DNA from: Blastocystis hominis
Taxonomy: Eukaryota; Sar; Bigyra; Opalinata; Blastocystidae
Length of the DNA stretch: 64,000 bases
Direction: 5' to 3'
Assembly (NCBI RefSeq): GCF_000151665.1
Contig: NW_013171838.1
Location: forward strand, 695,001 to 759,000
Shown here in pieces: positions 1 through 12,164 of this stretch. The notes under the pieces were generated by a model that ran no database searches, was not told the origin of the DNA, and saw nothing but the letters and a program-made list of their open reading frames with translations. Made by a program: the position numbers and the translations under genes. Within the stretch, counting starts at the first letter, position 1; each line of letters starts with the position of its first letter.

Positions 1-3000
1 GAGCAAGAATAGCTACATTCGCAATGACTTGTTTACACTCAATAATATTGCCATTCATATCTATATTGCAGTAATACGTGGAGTTCTCATAATCAAAAGA
101 CATGTTTGTTTGTTCTGATGGTTCTCGGAAAACATTCTCTCCGTACTTTGTACTGCTGTTATCCAGCATGTAAAGATGCTGGAACGACCGATCCACATCC
201 AGTTTCAACTTAATCTCATTCAAAATAACCTTTATTTCGCCTCGTATAGTAAACATGCTGTATGTTTCTAGAGTGGGACCACTGATAAACGTTGGACTCT
301 GTTCCACCTTATCTGAGTCCTTTGAAGACTCCAGAGCCTCATTTTTCAAGTCTTTTATGGGTAAGACACTTGCAATCTTCAAATTTGGGTGAGACTCATT
401 AAACAAGGATTCGAGTAGAGATGGAGATAAATCAATACCGTCGACTATCAGTTGAAAACGAAAAATAAGGCTTACCCCAGATTTGGAGATACAATAGTAG
501 TGGAAGATTCTGTTCATTGATAATTTGAATCACTTGGTCAAATGTTTGGGATCCAATGACTACGAAACATACTAGTATCGAGACTTACCTTGCACAATAA
601 TTCCTTGACAATGACTAACATTCATCCAATCTACTTTCGAATTCGATAACACAAGAATGTTCCCTTTGTGATCCCAGGCAGGACCCTTAAGAGAAAAACC
701 ATTACTGACATTAACAATGGTTTTTGATAAGAATTTCCCTGGAGTCCATTTTACTGTAACTCCATAGAAGGGCACAATCTAAACAATATAAGACAATCAG
801 TGAATATACGTTGCGAACACTTCTCTTCACTGTCTGCATCCTTATACTTCCTGGGGTAGTATTAAAAACAAACGGATATCGGGAATCCAGTTCAAGAATA
901 AAGGCACATTGATTTGCCAAATCTCTTAAGGCAGCATAGCCGCCATGAATTTGGACAGTAGTAATGTTCATCATTTTTTGATTGGCTATTAAGTTGTTAC
1001 AGAGAGACAGTGACTTGTTGTCAACAGTAGACGATGAATCGAGTTTTACAGGTACACGTTTTTTTGGTAATCTGAGTGTTATTTTTTCGAGCTCCGGAAT
1101 ATTTGGGGAACAGAACCAGGTTAAATAATGTTCATCAAAACCCTTAGTATGTATAAGCTGAAGTGATTTCAAATAGGGCAATGGAAGACGAGAAAGCGTT
1201 TTCAAAAAGGAGTGCAGAAGATCGGCTTCTTTAGCTAAGAATAATAACAAAAGAGTTCATATGAAATACTTTCTATGGAAATCGATTCCACATTGTAAAC
1301 GCCTCCAGCCATAAGAAAATTATAATACTTATCAAAGTCTCCGCTTAGAATGCAATCAACATGGTTCTTAATGGTCTCTTTTGCCTTAGTCTGTTGAGCA
1401 ACAATAACTGTTTTCGGATTAAGTATGACTTTATTATTCATACTATTTCCTATTTTCTGTCCATTGATTAAAAGTACAATATTACTTGGATGAATAAAAA
1501 TCTCATATTCCGCAAGAATCTATAAAGTACTCCAACCCTAAAGCACTCACCACACATGCTTCTTGAGCAAGTCGAGCCTCCGTAATCTGTGATTCGATTG
1601 AAATAGGGATTGTGAGTTTCTTGTATTTTAACAGAAGATCCGATTTTATTGGACTATGGATGTAAGAATGCGACTCCCTCGTAATGGTATATGTGTAAAA
1701 GTGACGCTTATCTTTAAGAACGACATCAACATCCCAGAGATATTTTACTCCATGAATAAAAAATGTCACCAACCTGTTGAGAGGCTCTTTCTTATTCTTG
1801 CATATCGATTTAATAAATGTGTATGATGGAGAAACTATTTCTTTTTCTGCATTTTCATGGTTCTCGTCTTGTTGAGGAGTAATTTGGATTGGTGTACTCT
1901 CTTGCGTAGAGGCTTTGCTCTGAGAGTTGACAGTACTTGTTTGGTCAGTTGGAAGACTCTTGAATTCGCCTCTCTGCTTGAAAACAACTGTCGTCAAATG
2001 AGGCATACCGTCATAGAGAAAAAGCTTGCTGGAAATGCTCCAGTCATAGTCAAATGAAACATCAAAAAGGATCTGTATAACGTATGGAGTATTACAGCAT
2101 GAGAGAAAATCAACAGCTTTTTCGAACTGCTCATCCGTATCCGCTAGTAATCAAGAAACGATTACAGTATCCTACCGACTACATGAATGACTTTATTGAC
2201 GAACATCGATGTGTAATAGTTTAATATGACTTTGTCCGCATTCTCTCTCATATCGAGAGTCATTTCACTATTATTCGCTTTGTACTTCTTGCTACGAATC
2301 GTACAAGTGTATTTATCATTTGTGTTAGCAACAGTAACGAACGTATTCTTGTTAATCTCCTTCCCTTTCTGATTTTGCAATGAAATCGACGAATGGCTAG
2401 CAACGATGCCATACATCCCTAAGCCTCTAACAACCGCAGAATACAAGGTTTGTTTCTTATTCACTTTGGAAACTGGAATAAGATACCACACATTATTGAC
2501 AAAAACCCGAATTATCGAAGAGTTTTGAGACTCAATAACGGAGAAAGATCGTTTCCCAGACACTCGCTTCCATTTGTAGGTCGTTTGCTTGGTCTCCGCA
2601 TTCGCCTCCACTGAAATATTGTATGAAACGCCATTGATCACAGTGGAGGTGGTCATCGTTGTAATGGGATTTGCGTTCTTTTTCTTTATCGAAGTACTGT
2701 TTTCGGTTTTGGAAGCGAGCACTGACATTTTGGCCAGAGTAGTTTCACCCGAGGTTTTGATTTTGGAAGTGGAGGAAGTATTCCCGTTTTGCATTGGCTG
2801 AGCCTTTGCACTTGAGCTGGATAATGATGACTCCGAGTTTGAACTTGAATCCGATGATGAAAAGGATAACGCGTCAGAAGATTTAATAGAAGCCGCGTCA
2901 GAGGGTGTGACCGAAGTTGTATCAGAGGATTCAATAGAAGCTGTATCAGAGGATTCAATAGAAACCACGTCAGAGGTTGTGACCGAAGATGTACCAGAGG

Positions 3001-4902
3001 ACTCAATAGAAGCTGTATCAGAGGATGCTGTATCAGAAGCTGTATCAGACGTCGTAGCGGAAATCAAATCAGAAAATGTGCCAGAAATCGACTTAGATGC
3101 TGCGTCGCCTACCGAATCCGATAATAAGATAGAAGACGAAACAGAGGTCGAGTCACTAAAATTGGTGGAATCAACGGAATGGATGATTCTTCTCATTTTA
3201 CGAGAACTATTCCACCTAGCATCAAGAATTAGCGCCGGAGCACATGGAATATAGACAACAATATCCTTCAGGGCAACACAAGGATTCACAAAAAAGCAAT
3301 CAATCCAGTTATCAGAAGCATCAATCGATAAATAGATCAATGACAAGACCTCCAAATGAGGTAAAAACACTTCATGAAGCAAGCTAAAAAAGTCAGTAAT
3401 TAAATATCCAGCGGTATCGTTACTAAGTGATCCAAATCGAATGACTAGACGATTCAAAAAGAAGAATGCATCCTTTTGTGCATTTCTGATAAACAAATCC
3501 ATATCTTTCTGAGTTTTCAGAGTTACATCATAGTACAAATACCCATCCTTTTGTTCTAGTTGCAGCAGCTTCTCTCTCTCACGAGTAACTCCAGACAGTA
3601 TGACAGGAATGCAATCATGCTCCGAAAAACCCTTCGACTGAAGAGATAAATCATCATTATGTCCATAAATGGCGATCTCCTCAGGATAATACAGCAGCTT
3701 GTTCTTCTGGAGAGTGCGTGCAATGATGCCGAGAACTTTGGGGCCTTCCAGAGTCAGCGAGCACTCCAAGGGATAAATTTTGCCATTAAACGAAAATCGC
3801 AACAACGTGTTACTGCTTGTTGTTTTCGCACTCATCAGATGATAATGTTTACAGACCATTTCCACACTCTCTAAAAGCACATCGCGCGATTCCACTTTGA
3901 TCTTTGCATGGGTATTATTCTTTTCCCTCGAGTAAATCTCGGTGGATGAGATAAACGAAAGACAAGCAGAAGGCAAAAATATATTCATATCCGCGTCTTT
4001 CTGAACCGGATTATCCAACGAACTCTTAATCTGATCCCATTCAACCTCTCTTTCCTGCCAACACGACGGAGAATAGACAAAGTCAGAATACTTGACATCA
4101 CAATAAACCAGTACTTGCTTCACACGGCTTTCGTATTGGAAATACAGACTTTGTCGCAAAAAAGCGGAATCAATGCAAACTGGAGCTATGTATAAATCAA
4201 GAACGAAATGAATGGATACAATAAAGAATAAGAGTGCAAAGGGATTTCAAGTAGAGTCTCGAAAGCAGCCCTAAAATAACGGGCCACTCCGAAACGGTCC
4301 ATTCATTGACGCTCACAATCAGGGTCTCGACATCGGAAAAATCCGTGTTGACAATATAATTCAGCATCTCGTGCGAATAATCCTGGTACAAAAACATCCA
4401 ATGGAGGCACCGCCGACTCTCAAAACTGACTTCCTTAAAAGACGTGTAGTTTGGTTTCGTATGCGGCACAACAGATATCGTATTTATCCCATTGAACGAC
4501 TGCAGAGACGAGGCAGATATTTTTAAAACGGATCCATTGACGAGAATTTGGAAATCGTTTACTGAAAGGGTTGGACTTTCTTTATGTAGGATCTACGTTT
4601 AAAAAATAAAAACAATGCTACATCCAGAATCTTGGAATACAAATTCTCAGTGTACATAGTATCACTGAATGTAACCGGAAAGACTTTATTATTGTACGAA
4701 AACGTTGTTGTGACCTTGTTCTCATTCCTATTACACTTAATAATACGAACCTAAAAATCAAAAGTTGCGATTTCCATACATCATCCAGTTCCTCAAAATA
4801 GTATGCACTATTTATAAGTGAATCATAAAATATTGTTGATTTGCTTAGATGTTTTTTGATTTTCTGGATGCTGGCGTATGCACCGCATTCTGAAGGGTCC
4901 AT
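1..4902 (-). CDS. Large protein of alternating ubiquitin-like and LRR-like segments (3' end outside window)
   Basis: I do not recognise this as a named gene. The start is the ATG at 4902, and the frame stays open to base 1 through nine introns of 29-35 nt, read at 4751-4779, 4593-4621, 4186-4219, 2144-2175, 1520-1550, 1235-1269, 779-809, 560-588 and 445-475. All are GT...AG in gene sense and each restores the frame. The product (over 1,400 residues) alternates beta-grasp-like segments (for example FSYNNKVFPVTFSD, LRFSFNGKIYPLECSL, IRVFVNNVWYLIPVS) with leucine-rich stretches (LPHLEVLSLIYLSI, LPYLKSLQLIHTKGF). A Ser/Thr/Asp/Glu-rich low-complexity run lies at about 2805-3080. The ubiquitin-like assignment is by eye and tentative; the exon structure is strong. 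It diverges from the M3 peptidase gene across a 136-bp gap. Confidence 0.75.
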
Positions 4903-5038
4903 TCGTCAGTCCTGATCCGTCCAACAATTTAAAATAAAATTTGACATATCACTCCAAAACTGCGTACTATCGGAATTCGAAAAGTACCCTCTTATTTCTT
5001 CTCTTTGAAATACCTGTCTTTCTGTTCAAATCAAAACC

Positions 5039-7195
5039 ATGTATGCCAAATTCGTAAAACCCAGATTTAACGTTACTGTCGAGGAGATCCAACGGCTTGC
5101 CCAGCAATTCGTATCTCTTACCTCATGTGTTTGAAGTAGATTGCCAATGGAAAATCCACGGACAAGGCGATCGTCTCGATACCAAGAGAGAAGAGAACAT
5201 TTCAGAACGTGATTAAGCCGCTTTTAGTCTACGACCACGGAAGTCAGGGAGCGAGTATCTATTGGCTCGAACTTTGACTCTAGATGGTACGATTGGTACT
5301 CTTATCAATGTATCGCCCGTGAAGGAAGTGCGTGACGCAGCGAATGAAGCTTCTGTGGCTATGAGTCAGTACTCAATGTCTCGACTGGTCCAAAACGACC
5401 TGTATACCGCGTTGAACGAGTTCAACGGTATTTGACAGCCACCTTGGTTCATTTCTAGAGGATCGAAAGAAGCGCAATGAAAAGTACGATCCCGATATTG
5501 AGAAGTACATTCAGGACAATCTGACTAGCATGAAGTAGGGGGGAACACAATCCTTCTCATCTCCAGACGTTGTGGCGCCCATCTTTCCTCTGAGAAACGC
5601 CAGCAATACGAAGAAGTGATGAAGAAGATCATAGAGAACCAAACCGCGTTCAGCGTGAATCTTGCAGAGGAGAAGACTGAGCTTCTTTTCTCCAAGGAGC
5701 AGCTTGTGGGCGTTCCTGACAACACCCTCGCGACATTCGGCCGAAAGGAGGACGCCTACATCGTCACCATGAAGTATCCCGATGTGTTCGGAGTGCTGGA
5801 GAACTGCTCGGTCAGTGACACGCGTCGCCAGGTCATGACGGCGTTCAATAACCGTGGTGGACAGAAGAACCTCGATCTCCTGACCGAAACGATCGAGCTG
5901 CGAAAGAAGGCTGTGCACATTCTGGGCTATCCGAACTATCCGTCCTACGCCCTGGAGAACGAGATGGCGGAAACGCCCGAGAACGTAAAGCAGTTTTTGT
6001 TCGATCTCCGCGCGAAGTTGGAGGCGAGCGGGCGAAAAGAGCTGGAGGAGCTGACTCGTTTCAAGCACGAGTGTGGGGAAGAAGGCCCGCTGCAGCCGTG
6101 GGACTTCAGCTATTATATAAAGAAGCTGAAGGAGAAGCTGTATCATGTGGACGATAACTTGGTGAAGGAGTATTTCCCGACGGAGCACGTCGTGTCGGAA
6201 ATGCTGAGCATTTACCAGGAGATCTTCGGACTGACGTTCAAAGAGTAGATCGAAGAGGAGGCGGTCTGATAGGGTAGAATCGAGTACGAGGATAAGTGGT
6301 TCAGCGAAGTGAAGTGCTATTCGGTGTATACGCGCAGCGGCGATTTGCAAGGCCTCTTCTTCCTCGATCTCTACCCTCGCGAAGGCAAGTATACGCACGC
6401 TTGCTGCGAGAACATTCAGAGTTCGTCTCTTCTCGACGACGATCGCGCTGTATGATCCGCTTTTTTCTCTTTATCGCAGCTCCCCGTGGCGTGCATGATC
6501 TGCAACTTCCCTCACTCCACGCCGACGCTTCCCGCCACGATCTCGCACGACGACGTCACGACGCTGTTCCACGAATTCGGCCATTTAGTGAACGTGATGT
6601 GCAACAACCAGCGAATCTGCAGCTTCGGTGCGTTCTGCGAGGAAACCGATTTCGTGGAGACGCCTTCGCAGCTGATGGAGCAGTGGACCTGGCAGAAGCC
6701 GGTGTTGCAGCGACTCTCGCGCCATTACAAGACGGGCGAGCCGTTGCCGGAGAAGCTGATCGACAATCTGATTCACAGCAAGAACTTCTGCTCTGCGTTG
6801 TTCAATTTGCGCCAGTTGGCGTTCGGCATTTTCGACTACACGGTGCACGCGGAGGACGTGAAAGAGCCGATTATTAACGTGTACAACCGAATTCTGGAGG
6901 AGGTGTCGTTGCGTCCGGTGGTGAAGAACACGATGGGACCTGCGAGTTTCGGACACATCATGTCCTCGATGTACGCGTGCGGGTACTACGGGTATTTGTG
7001 GTCGTTGGTGTATTCCTGCGATATCTTCAGCATCTTCAAAGAGAAGGGAATCTATAACCAGGAGGAAGGAACGCGCCTGCGCGAGATGGTACTGAGCAAG
7101 GGAGCTTCGGAACGATCGGCGAAGGTACTGCGCGAGTACTTGCAGCGCGAGCCGAAGATGGACGCTTTCTTGGAGGAAATGGGATTACGTCAGTG
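5039..7195 (+). CDS. M3-family zinc metallopeptidase (thimet oligopeptidase / oligopeptidase A type)
   Basis: A cytosolic or organellar oligopeptidase that cleaves short peptides left by proteasome or processing proteases. About 657 residues, the normal size for the family. Six introns restore one frame: 5111-5139, 5255-5283, 5428-5458, 5535-5566, 6245-6277 and 6450-6479. Family landmarks include AMSQYSMSRLVQNDLY, KRCGAHLSSEKR, LFFLDLYPREGKY, and the zinc site HEFGH followed by the downstream FCEETDFVETPSQLMEQW glutamate region. The frame ends CGT CAG TG at 7195, 3 nt before TGTTTGTT, so poly(A) addition would make TGA. Without that the frame would run into an acidic/lysine simple tract that the family lacks. 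No clear targeting peptide is visible. Confidence 0.93.
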
Positions 7196-7198
7196 GGG

Positions 7199-7206
7199 TG
7201 TTTGTT
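7199..7206 (+). terminator. TGTTTGTT 3'-end motif of the M3 peptidase gene
   Basis: The octamer lies 3 nt after the implied cleavage point (CAG TG|GGG|TGTTTGTT). This is the published Blastocystis downstream polyadenylation motif, and here it creates the stop codon. Confidence 0.85.
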
Positions 7207-7648
7207 TGAGAAATAAGGAGGAGGAGGAGAAGAAGAAGAAGAAGGTATGTGAATTGCTTTGTGGGGTACAAGATACAGCAGATTGTCGGTCGAGTTATTG
7301 AGGTGATGGGGAGACGTCTCTCGCTCATTCGCTCACTTACTTTTATTACATCCACTAGGGATTGGAGATAGATAGATATAGAAATCGCTTGTTGTATATA
7401 GTCGAAACACGCAAACCAAGAGATAGGACGGGATTTCAAGATCGAATCAACAACTGAAAGAGATAGAAGCAACGCTTCTGTTCGTTCCCCTTCCCCTTCT
7501 TCTTGAACCCCTCTCTATTATTATATCTCCAATTCCAATCATCCAACAAACAGCTCGAAATAGCAATATATAAAGAAGCACTATATACAGAGAAACTTTT
7601 CACGATGGCTAAACCACTCGCATAAGGTACAACAAACCGCCACTGCAG
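7207..7648. other. Convergent intergenic space
   Basis: A GGA/GAA purine tract follows the peptidase gene, then AT-rich sequence. A minus-strand TGTTTGTT (plus-strand AACAAACA, 7545-7552) may serve the EF-hand-like gene on the other strand. I see no gene here. Confidence 0.5.
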
Positions 7649-8929
7649 CTAAACAAAGACCGCGTCTTCCTCCGAATCCACCGACGCCTGCTCATTCAGA
7701 CTCAGCATCATTCGATAGAGAGGCAGGCTATCCAAATTCTTCGCAACCGACAAGGACCGCCGAATTCCCCGACCTCTCCCCCTACTCTCGATCTCTCTCG
7801 CCACGCCTACGCCAACGACAAGGACCGCTCTCCGAGCGACATACTGATATGAGTGCTCCGCCCGAACGTTCCGGGGAAGGCTTCCGAGAGCCGCCGATCC
7901 GCATCCATCGTCAAGGAAGCCGCAAATCTACGCTGGACTCCGCTTCGGACTCGTACTTTTGGAACTCGGGGAGCGTGATCGAGGCGGGCGCCGACATGAA
8001 GGGCTGAAGCAGACAGTGGAGCTGCGACAGCGTGCAGGCGACGCGATGTTGCGTAAAATACCCAACAAGATCATGCAGATACACGCTGTCCGAGACTGCC
8101 AGTGCCTTGAAGATAGGCTGCACGTTCCCGAAAAGACTCAGGATGTGAAGACGAATCGACTCCGCCAGGGACTGCAGCGAGGCGTCGTCTGGAGGGGTCA
8201 GAACAAAACGTCGTTTGGGGCTTCTGCGGTGAGAGATAAAAGGTGAAGACATACGTGTAACCGATACCGGAATCTTCTCCGCTAGAGGCACGTTTGATGG
8301 ACTGGGGAGAATCGATCTCGCTGGAGAGATCACTCCACGATTTTAAAAAATTGATATAATTCACCTTGTCGTTCTGGATAAATCTACAACATCATCAGCA
8401 CAGCTGTTGTTGGGGATACCCATCGAAAACTAAGCGAAATTCGCTGCTTGTTAAATCGATAGAGTGACAGTGAAGACACTTCTTCAGCGAAGAAACAGGG
8501 AGAAGTCCGAGCTTTTCTTCGTCATAATCTGACAAGACATCGACGAGTCTCCTTTTTGGTTCGGACAAATGTTTCATCACCACCTCTGTAAGATTTAACT
8601 TGGATGTATATTGTTCGGCCATCTGCTGTCACAAACCAATCCCTGATGCATACAGAATCTTTCGGATGGTCTAGATCGAGAGGAGCCGGAGAACACAACA
8701 CATCATCAGCAGAGAGATCTTCATATGTCAAGGGATGGCTTGGAGATAACGGCAGACCAACTCCCCGTCCAAAGGAAGACGAATACATACAACCTAAAAA
8801 TCAAACACAACTACAGGCAAAGACCGCTGGATAGGTCCGGACTCTCTAATTGCACTTCTGAAGCATTTCCCTACAAAATAAACCCCATTATTATCAGCTG
8901 CCTACAATCAGAATTCCCTTTGGTGACAT
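7649..8929 (-). CDS. EF-hand-like protein, uncharacterised
   Basis: About 352 residues over eight exons; all seven introns are 29-36 nt and keep one frame, which argues strongly for a real gene. The start is the ATG at 8929, and the first exon encodes only MSPKGILI. The middle (LVDVLSDYDEEKLGLLPVSS followed by LTSSEFRLVFDGFIQNDKV and INFLKSW) resembles paired EF-hands with degenerate calcium loops. A second region (VSDSVYLHDLVGYFTQHRV, LPEFQKF) looks like another EF-hand pair. The N-terminus and the C-terminal RGRGIRRSLS segment are likely unstructured and basic. The stop is TAG at 7649-7651. Function is unknown; calcium binding is uncertain because canonical DxDxDG loops are not evident. Confidence 0.78.
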
Positions 8930-9812
8930 AGAATTAGCCACTTCTTGTATTTTAGCTGGCATGTAACCGACAGGGAAGCAACTTCAACTTTGATAAGGCT
9001 TAATACTGAAGGTATGGAAAAAAGGGAATAGGGAAACAATGTAGAAATAGGGAATTAGAGTAACCGCACATTATTGGATGCACTAGTTTCTTCATATTAT
9101 ACTCTCAAAAATGAAAATGACGGTTATTGAACATCAACAGTATTGCAAATTAACTGCAACACTGATATTTACGATAAGATCGGTTATCAACGATTGAAGA
9201 ATACCAGAATCCATTCTATAAAATCGTTTATTTTGATCGACCTTATGAACTACTGGAATGGTTATTATCCATCGATTCGTCTTTCTCAAGTCACTTTGTT
9301 TATGTCAATACATTGAGCTGTGATATCAATCAAGCATAATAAGTGCAACATTGGCTTTGGATATTACGCCCTTATTTTGCAAATTATCTTTCCCTATTAT
9401 CTATTATCACCATATAACCCAGCTTCATAACAACAGAAGGTGTTCATAACATTGTACATTTATTGATATGCAAAGAAATACCTATATGAATGTCTCTTGT
9501 TCTTCCAAAATAGCGTAGCTTTACTGGTTTGCTCTAATTACAAATTCATTGTTTTCTTAATAGATTGCATAACCTTTTTCGATAGGTAGCTAGCGAGATC
9601 TTCGTACCCCATTTCTATTCGTTGTACCGTTTTAAATAGTTGTGCTGATTTCTGCATATACATTGGATATAGAATCGATTCTAAAGGATATTGTGGGATC
9701 TTGGAAAGTATGAGTATTTGTAGTAGGTATGAAAGGAATATTATAACAGGAATACCACATTTTGAATCTATTAAATACTACTGTAATTCATAAATGGATT
9801 CAAAAATAGTTG
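8930..9812. other. AT-rich intergenic region
   Basis: Nearly 900 bp between the divergent EF-hand-like and SEH1 genes. I see no convincing exon, RNA gene or repeat. Confidence 0.5.
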
Positions 9813-10867
9813 ATGACGGAAATGGTAGTTACTTTTTATTCAATAATTATGCAGAGTTCGATCCAGTCTATCCCTTCTGGACATCGGGAATTCATAAGTG
9901 ATACTGCTTTTGACTATTATGGGAAAAGACTTGTTTCAGCGTCGGCAAATGGCCATCTAAGGGTTTGGAACGAGGTAGATGGAGAGTTTAAGCTCCAAAC
10001 CGAGATTGAGGCGTACTCGTCCTTAATCAGTCGAGTGGACTGGGCACACCCTGTTTTTGGGCAGTTATTTGCTGCTTGCTTTCACAACGACACGGTCGTA
10101 ATATATCAGGAGTGCATTGATTGCAATAAGCGCAAGGAATGGAAGGAACGTTGCCAGATATCTACCTCCAACACATCTCCACTGGATATCGCATTTAGTC
10201 CGAGTTTTTTCGGGCTGAATCTAGTACTTTTCTTCTCTATTATTTTTTCCTCAGGCAATTTGTTATAAAGACGGATCTGTGTCGATTTACAGTCCAACGG
10301 ACCCGTTTCAGCTTCGAGAGTGGCAATGTGACTCCTGGTTTCATACGAACAAGGAGATTCACTGCCTTTCGTGGTGCAAATCACGAGACAAGCCGATGAG
10401 CTTGGTGATCGGCACGGATACTGACGCAGAGATCTGGCGTTTGGGAAGTTCCAACAAATGGGAGTTGCTGCACTACCTTCCGGACCACGGAGGAACCGTG
10501 CGTAATGTGGCGTGGAGCAACAGCTTAGGAAAGGATTACGAAACGATTGCGACAGCATGTTCGGTAGGAATGGGAGGGACATGTTAGACTAGGACGGATG
10601 CATTCGCATTTTCAAGGTAACAAAGGAGGGTTGCTCGTTAATAACCACACTGCGAGATCATGAATGTGATGTATGACAGGGGAGGGATTGCTGATGTTGT
10701 AAGGTGTGGAGGATTGAATGGAATACTACTGGAACTGTGCTGGCCTCGAGTGGGGACGATAACAAGGTGCGATTGTGGAAAGAGCGATTTGATGTATCAT
10801 TGGAATGGGATGATTAGTAGTAGGGATCCTGGACCTGCGTTAAGGAAATTGGTTCTGAGAGTGTGTA
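9813..10867 (+). CDS. SEH1: WD40 nucleoporin SEH1
   Basis: A beta-propeller subunit of the nuclear-pore Y complex, shared with the SEA/GATOR2 complex. About 300 residues with five introns (30, 31, 29, 33 and 30 nt). Family landmarks: [20 protein letters not shown] at the N-terminus, the [17 protein letters not shown] strand, [33 protein letters not shown] and the last blade [18 protein letters not shown] then [12 protein letters not shown]13 is the nearest alternative, but the blade spacing and the WAHPxFGQ and SPxxxGL segments fit SEH1 better. The final exon ends GTG TA, 3 nt before TGTTTGTT, so the stop is completed by poly(A). The PMM start codon is only 31 nt beyond the implied cleavage site. 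Confidence 0.9.
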
Positions 10868-10870
10868 TTT

Positions 10871-10878
10871 TGTTTGTT
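10871..10878 (+). terminator. TGTTTGTT 3'-end motif of SEH1
   Basis: The octamer follows GTG TA|TTT, so cleavage after TA gives TAA. It lies 20 bp upstream of the PMM start codon. Confidence 0.85.
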
Positions 10879-10898
10879 ACAAAATTGTTTCAGTTTCT

Positions 10899-11791
10899 AT
10901 GGATCCTTCCCCCAAAAAGGTCATTGCGTTGTTTGATGTGGATGGAACGCTTTCTGAAAGTAGAAAGGTATGGAGCAGCCATTTAGCACTGAAGGACTAG
11001 GTGGCACCTCCAGAGATCCCAGCATTCTTGAAAAAGCTTCTGACGAAGGTAGACGTTGGTATTGTTGGAGGTTCCGACTTATCGAAGCAGCAAGAGCAAT
11101 TAGGGAAAGATAGTGGAAATCTTAAATAATAATCTATCGTAGTTACCACCTATGTAACCTACTCCTTTTCTGAAAACGGTTTAGTCGCTTACCATAATGG
11201 AAAAGAGTTTCATCATACGGTATTCGTTATCCATGGCTGTTACAACTAGTTTTTGACGGACGTGTACTCAAATGAGAAGCTCAACAAGTTCATCAACTTT
11301 GTGTTACGTTATCTTAGTGAGTTGGATATTCCTGTGAAGCGGTATTAGGAATTTGTCGTCCTTCATTTTAGAGGTACGTTCATTGAATTCCGATCGGGCA
11401 TGATTAACATTTGTCCGATCGGTCGTAATTGTACCCAATCCGAGCGTGATGCATTTGGTCTTTACGACCAAGAGCATCATATCCGCGAAAAAATGGTCGC
11501 GACCCTGGAAAAGGAGTTCCCCGATTACAACTTTGTCTATCTAATTGGCGGCCAGATTTCGTTCGACGTGGTTCCCAAAGGCTGGGACAAAACGTACTGC
11601 CTTCAGTTCCTGGGCGATTACGATGAAATTCATTTCTTTGGGGATAAAACAGGTCCAGTAGGAGTAAGAATAGGCGTTTAGTGCAGAAAGGAAACGACTA
11701 CGAGATTTTCACGGATCCCAGAACGATTGGGCATACGGTGACAGGACCATTCGATACGATTAAGCAGTGTGAAGAGCTGTTCTTTCACTGA
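10899..11791 (+). CDS. PMM: Phosphomannomutase (eukaryotic HAD-type PMM)
   Basis: Converts mannose-6-phosphate to mannose-1-phosphate, feeding GDP-mannose for N-glycans and GPI anchors in the cytosol. 246 residues, the standard length. Five introns of 29-33 nt. Landmarks: the catalytic HAD motif [73 protein letters not shown], and FFGDKT followed by [10 protein letters not shown]. The stop is TGA at 11789-11791. The family normally ends just here (CELLFS-like), although a related frame continues a little further downstream. A TGTTTGTT lies about 50 bp on. No leader or membrane segment. Confidence 0.94.
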
Positions 11792-11841
11792 TGACTTTGT
11801 GAAGACTTATGAATGGAAGGGAACTTCTTTGTGAGTCGGAA

Positions 11842-11849
11842 TGTTTGTT
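11842..11849 (+). terminator. TGTTTGTT downstream of PMM
   Basis: Exact octamer 50 bp after the PMM stop codon; a likely polyadenylation signal that does not create the stop. Confidence 0.6.
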
Positions 11850-12164
11850 CTAGAATTGTATTATTTGTGTGGATTCTGCTAATACCTTTTTGGATTTTGC
11901 AGGGAAGGAAGATCTTCAAAAAAGTTATAAGAATAAGACATGGATTATCAGAACTATGATGAACATATCCAATGGGTATAATCATTTTATGATTAAGAAG
12001 AATGGCGTGAACTACGGGAAGCATAGTACTTGTCACAGGTCACTAATATGCTTCAACTCATTATCCGAACACCTTGCACTAAGTTTCCAACTAACAATCC
12101 ACTCAGTAATCAATGCCTATGGCAACACCTCATAACAGGAAGACCTTTGAATGAGTCTGTGTTC

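Noticed and set aside
101-116. TGTTTGTT on the plus strand near the left edge
   Set aside because: It lies antisense within coding sequence of the minus-strand gene; chance occurrence.
5039-6480. In-frame TAG and TGA codons as evidence of a changed genetic code
   Set aside because: All lie inside 28-35-nt GT...AG introns; removal restores family sequence exactly.
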